From Chitinophagales bacterium (GTDB taxonomy: Bacteria; Bacteroidota; Bacteroidia; Chitinophagales; LD1), in the NCBI GenBank assembly GCA_019638515.1, contig JAHBTS010000005.1, positions 1 to 64,000 of the forward strand: a DNA stretch of 64,000 nt, given 5' to 3'. Both the position numbers and the translations under genes were made by a program. Shown in pieces: positions 62,213 through 64,000 of this stretch (position 1 is its first letter; each line of letters starts with the position of its first letter). The notes below the pieces were generated by a model. It did not search any database. It was not told where the DNA came from and saw only the letters and a program-made list of their open reading frames with translations.

Positions 62213-62237
62213 TTGTAAGTAAACCTATATTTACAAC
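62213..62237. promoter_or_regulatory. Inverted repeat before the UbiA gene
   Basis: GTTGTAA (62213-62219) and TTACAAC (62231-62237) are perfect 7-base arms. The TATATTTA -7-like box (62226-62233) overlaps the right arm, 10 bases from the GTG start. Confidence 0.3.
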
Positions 62238-62243
62238 GTTCTT

Positions 62244-63416
62244 GTGAAGGCAATTTTTTACCAACTTTCTGTTGTATCGCGCTCACGCGACTGGCGTTTG
62301 AGTTTTGTACCATTCATCATGGGTTGTGTATATCTATGGTTGAGTTGGTTTGCAATTGAGTTGAACAGCAGCAGTGTTTTTTTGGTATTGCTTTCATTGC
62401 TTACAACAGTTGGATTTGCAGCTTTGGGATATTTCATAAATGAGTATTTCGATATAGCTAGCGATGCACGTGCCGGGAAGGTAAATAAACTGGCGTACTT
62501 GCCTGTGTTGTTACGAGTAGGACTGTTTTTAGCGGCTTTGGCATTGGCTTTTGTGCCTTGGTGCTGGCTGCCTGTGAATGGTGTATCTTGGTTTTTAATT
62601 GGTTTGCAGTTGCTCTTTTTTCTACTGTATTCGTTGCCATTCCCGCGGTTAAAGGAGGTGCCGGTGGTTTCTAATTTTATTGATGCCGGATATGCGTATT
62701 GGATTCCTTTACTATTGTCGCACCACACGTATGCGCTTTATGCGCAAAAGGAGTGGGCGTATTGGATGCCATTGTTTTCTATGGCGGTTTTCTTAATTGG
62801 GTTTAGGAATATTTTAATTCATCAAGTAAATGATGTGTTTAATGATAGGCGCGCAGGTATGCAAACTTTACCTATGCACTTAGGTGTAGATGCAACTACT
62901 TTTTTAATTAAGATATTGCTGTTTCACGAAGTGTTGTTTTTAACCGGAGTGTTGGTAATGATTGGAATTGCATTGCCACTTCATTTTGCAATAGTGCTGG
63001 TGTATATAGTTGCGGTATCGTATAAGGTATGGACTAATCGTGTGCAGTTTGCTTCACCTTATTTCTCTATTGAGCGTACACGCCATATTACAGACGATGT
63101 GAACCAATATGTGCTACCATTAAGTTGGTTGAGTATTCTTGTGTTGAGGCATGTTGGATTTATTTTTTTAGTACCACTACATTTGTTGTTTTTGTTTCCT
63201 ACGGCTTATTTGATAACTGCATGGACTGCAGTGCTGCTTTACTGTAAAGCATTTTGGTGGTGGTGGGTGCGCTTTGTAACTGTAACGGTACGGCATGGTT
63301 TTAGTATGTGCATTAACTATCCAATTTATCTTTTCATGAAGTTGATAGGTGTAGATCTGGCAAAGGAAAAAATGAGTTTATTGGAGTATTGTAAAAAGAA
63401 ATTTAGCAGCCGATAA
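62244..63416 (+). CDS. UbiA-family prenyltransferase
   Basis: A 390-residue membrane protein with eight or nine helices. It has the two Asp-rich motifs of UbiA enzymes: GYFINEYFDIASDARAGK (Asn66, Asp70, Asp74) and HQVNDVFNDRRAGMQTLP (Asp197, Asp201), which bind magnesium and the prenyl diphosphate. UbiA enzymes attach prenyl chains to aromatic or sugar acceptors; the acceptor is unknown here. The protein is about 90 residues longer than usual, with an extra C-terminal hydrophobic region and a basic tail. The start is a GTG. Its TAA is directly followed by the ATG of the asnB-like gene (TAAATG), so they form an operon. Confidence 0.82.
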   Translation: MKAIFYQLSVVSRSRDWRLSFVPFIMGCVYLWLSWFAIELNSSSVFLVLLSLLTTVGFAALGYFINEYFDIASDARAGKVNKLAYLPVLLRVGLFLAALALAFVPWCWLPVNGVSWFLIGLQLLFFLLYSLPFPRLKEVPVVSNFIDAGYAYWIPLLLSHHTYALYAQKEWAYWMPLFSMAVFLIGFRNILIHQVNDVFNDRRAGMQTLPMHLGVDATTFLIKILLFHEVLFLTGVLVMIGIALPLHFAIVLVYIVAVSYKVWTNRVQFASPYFSIERTRHITDDVNQYVLPLSWLSILVLRHVGFIFLVPLHLLFLFPTAYLITAWTAVLLYCKAFWWWWVRFVTVTVRHGFSMCINYPIYLFMKLIGVDLAKEKMSLLEYCKKKFSSR

Positions 63417-64000
63417 ATGTGTGGAATAGCAGGAATTATTAGCAGAGATGGAAAGGTAGATGCCGCAGCATTGCGTTGCATGACAGATGCTATTCGCCAT
63501 AGAGGACCCGATGATGAAGGTGCTTGGATAAACGATACTGCTACGGTTGGGTTGGGGCATAGGCGATTGTCGTTTCTCGATTTAAGTGCGCAAGGGCGGC
63601 AGCCACTTTGTAACGAAGACAAAACTATATGGATTACATTTAATGGAGAAATATACAATTATAGTGAACTGAAAGAAACACTCCGGCAGTTGGGGCACAC
63701 TTTTAAGTCGAATACCGATAGCGAAGTATTGGTGCATGCATACGAACAATGGCGCGAAGCCATGTTGGATAAATTGGTAGGAATGTGGGCTTTTGCAATT
63801 TGGGACGAAAAAACGCAAACTTTATTTGCCGCCCGCGACCGTTTTGGCATAAAACCATTGTATTATGGCAATAAACATGGCAAGTTTGTATTTGCATCGG
63901 AGATAAAGGCCATTGCAGCATTGCCTAATTTTAGTCTTTCACTTAACTATACAGCTTTTGCAGATTACTTTAATTATCGTTATGTGCCATCGCCCGGTAC
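63417..64000 (+). CDS. asnB: Asparagine synthase (glutamine-hydrolysing), N-terminal part
   Basis: The first 194 codons of a gene cut by the window edge. The class II glutamine amidotransferase domain is complete in outline: MCGIAGIISRDG with nucleophile Cys2, RHRGPDDEGAW, GLGHRRLSFLDLS, FNGEIYNYSEL, NTDSEVLVHAYEQWRE, and AFAIWDEKTQTLFAARDRFGIKPLYY. The synthetase domain should follow. Such genes are either housekeeping asnB or members of surface-polysaccharide or natural-product clusters; adjacency to UbiA makes the second possible. It starts directly on the base after the UbiA stop. Confidence 0.92.
   Translation, partial: MCGIAGIISRDGKVDAAALRCMTDAIRHRGPDDEGAWINDTATVGLGHRRLSFLDLSAQGRQPLCNEDKTIWITFNGEIYNYSELKETLRQLGHTFKSNTDSEVLVHAYEQWREAMLDKLVGMWAFAIWDEKTQTLFAARDRFGIKPLYYGNKHGKFVFASEIKAIAALPNFSLSLNYTAFADYFNYRYVPSPG

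Overview
This window is a stretch of ordinary, gene-dense, AT-rich chromosome from a member of the Bacteroidota, probably a Chitinophagales- or Sphingobacteriales-like lineage (the lower rank is a guess). The evidence is consistent across the window. There are five cargo proteins with type IX secretion system (T9SS) C-terminal sorting domains, one of type B and four of type A. There is a PorW/SprE-like T9SS lipoprotein, SprB-type repeats, a type III glutamine synthetase, and GSCFA and DUF4920 proteins. Starts mostly lack Shine-Dalgarno sequences, and promoter-like TAnnTTTG (-7) boxes lie a few to about 30 bases upstream of start codons. No tRNA, rRNA, CRISPR array, insertion sequence or prophage was found. 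No stretch longer than 300 bases lacks a gene.

Layout. 1-12.6 kb is an envelope and secretion region: the end of a type B T9SS protein, an acyl-CoA dehydrogenase, a secreted esterase with PKD modules, a six-repeat SprB-like adhesin, an exported GH13 glucosidase, an outer-membrane protein, a cytoplasmic TPR histidine kinase and an HmuY-like T9SS protein. 12.6-18.6 kb holds queE, a geranylgeranyl-reductase-like flavoprotein with no canonical start codon, DUF4920 and lipoprotein genes, a PrxQ/Bcp peroxiredoxin, and an exbB-exbD-tonB operon. 18.8-30.5 kb holds holA, a TroA/BtuF-like metal receptor, alanine dehydrogenase, a collagen-like/phage-collar-like exported protein, a tandem pair of S41 peptidases, cca, a TPR membrane protein and pdhA. 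30.7-46.9 kb holds a 1343-residue GEVED/SprB T9SS protein, GSCFA, mutS, a second acyl-CoA dehydrogenase, an NSS transporter, smc with a GT2 glycosyltransferase, and an unrecognised polytopic membrane protein behind two Fur-box-like dyads. 46.9-64 kb holds a VWA membrane protein, panB, porW/sprE with a one-domain asparaginase and a lipoprotein, rsmE, priA, an orphan RND adaptor, an outer-membrane barrel, glnN, a UbiA prenyltransferase and the start of an asnB-type gene.

How the genes work together. The T9SS cargo and PorW/SprE belong to one export route. ExbB-ExbD-TonB would energise outer-membrane receptors encoded elsewhere. GSIII and the AsnB-like protein both handle glutamine nitrogen. The two acyl-CoA dehydrogenases share the same -7-like box, TATATTCG, at nearly the same distance from their starts.

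Most noteworthy: the putative iron-type operators before the unknown membrane protein at 45976; the collagen-like protein with phage-collar HxH motifs; a flavoprotein whose reading frame is complete only from an ATT codon; and a glnN terminator embedded in the last codons of the convergent gene. I did not find clear evidence for a wholly new multi-gene system; the candidates are single loci and are scored accordingly.
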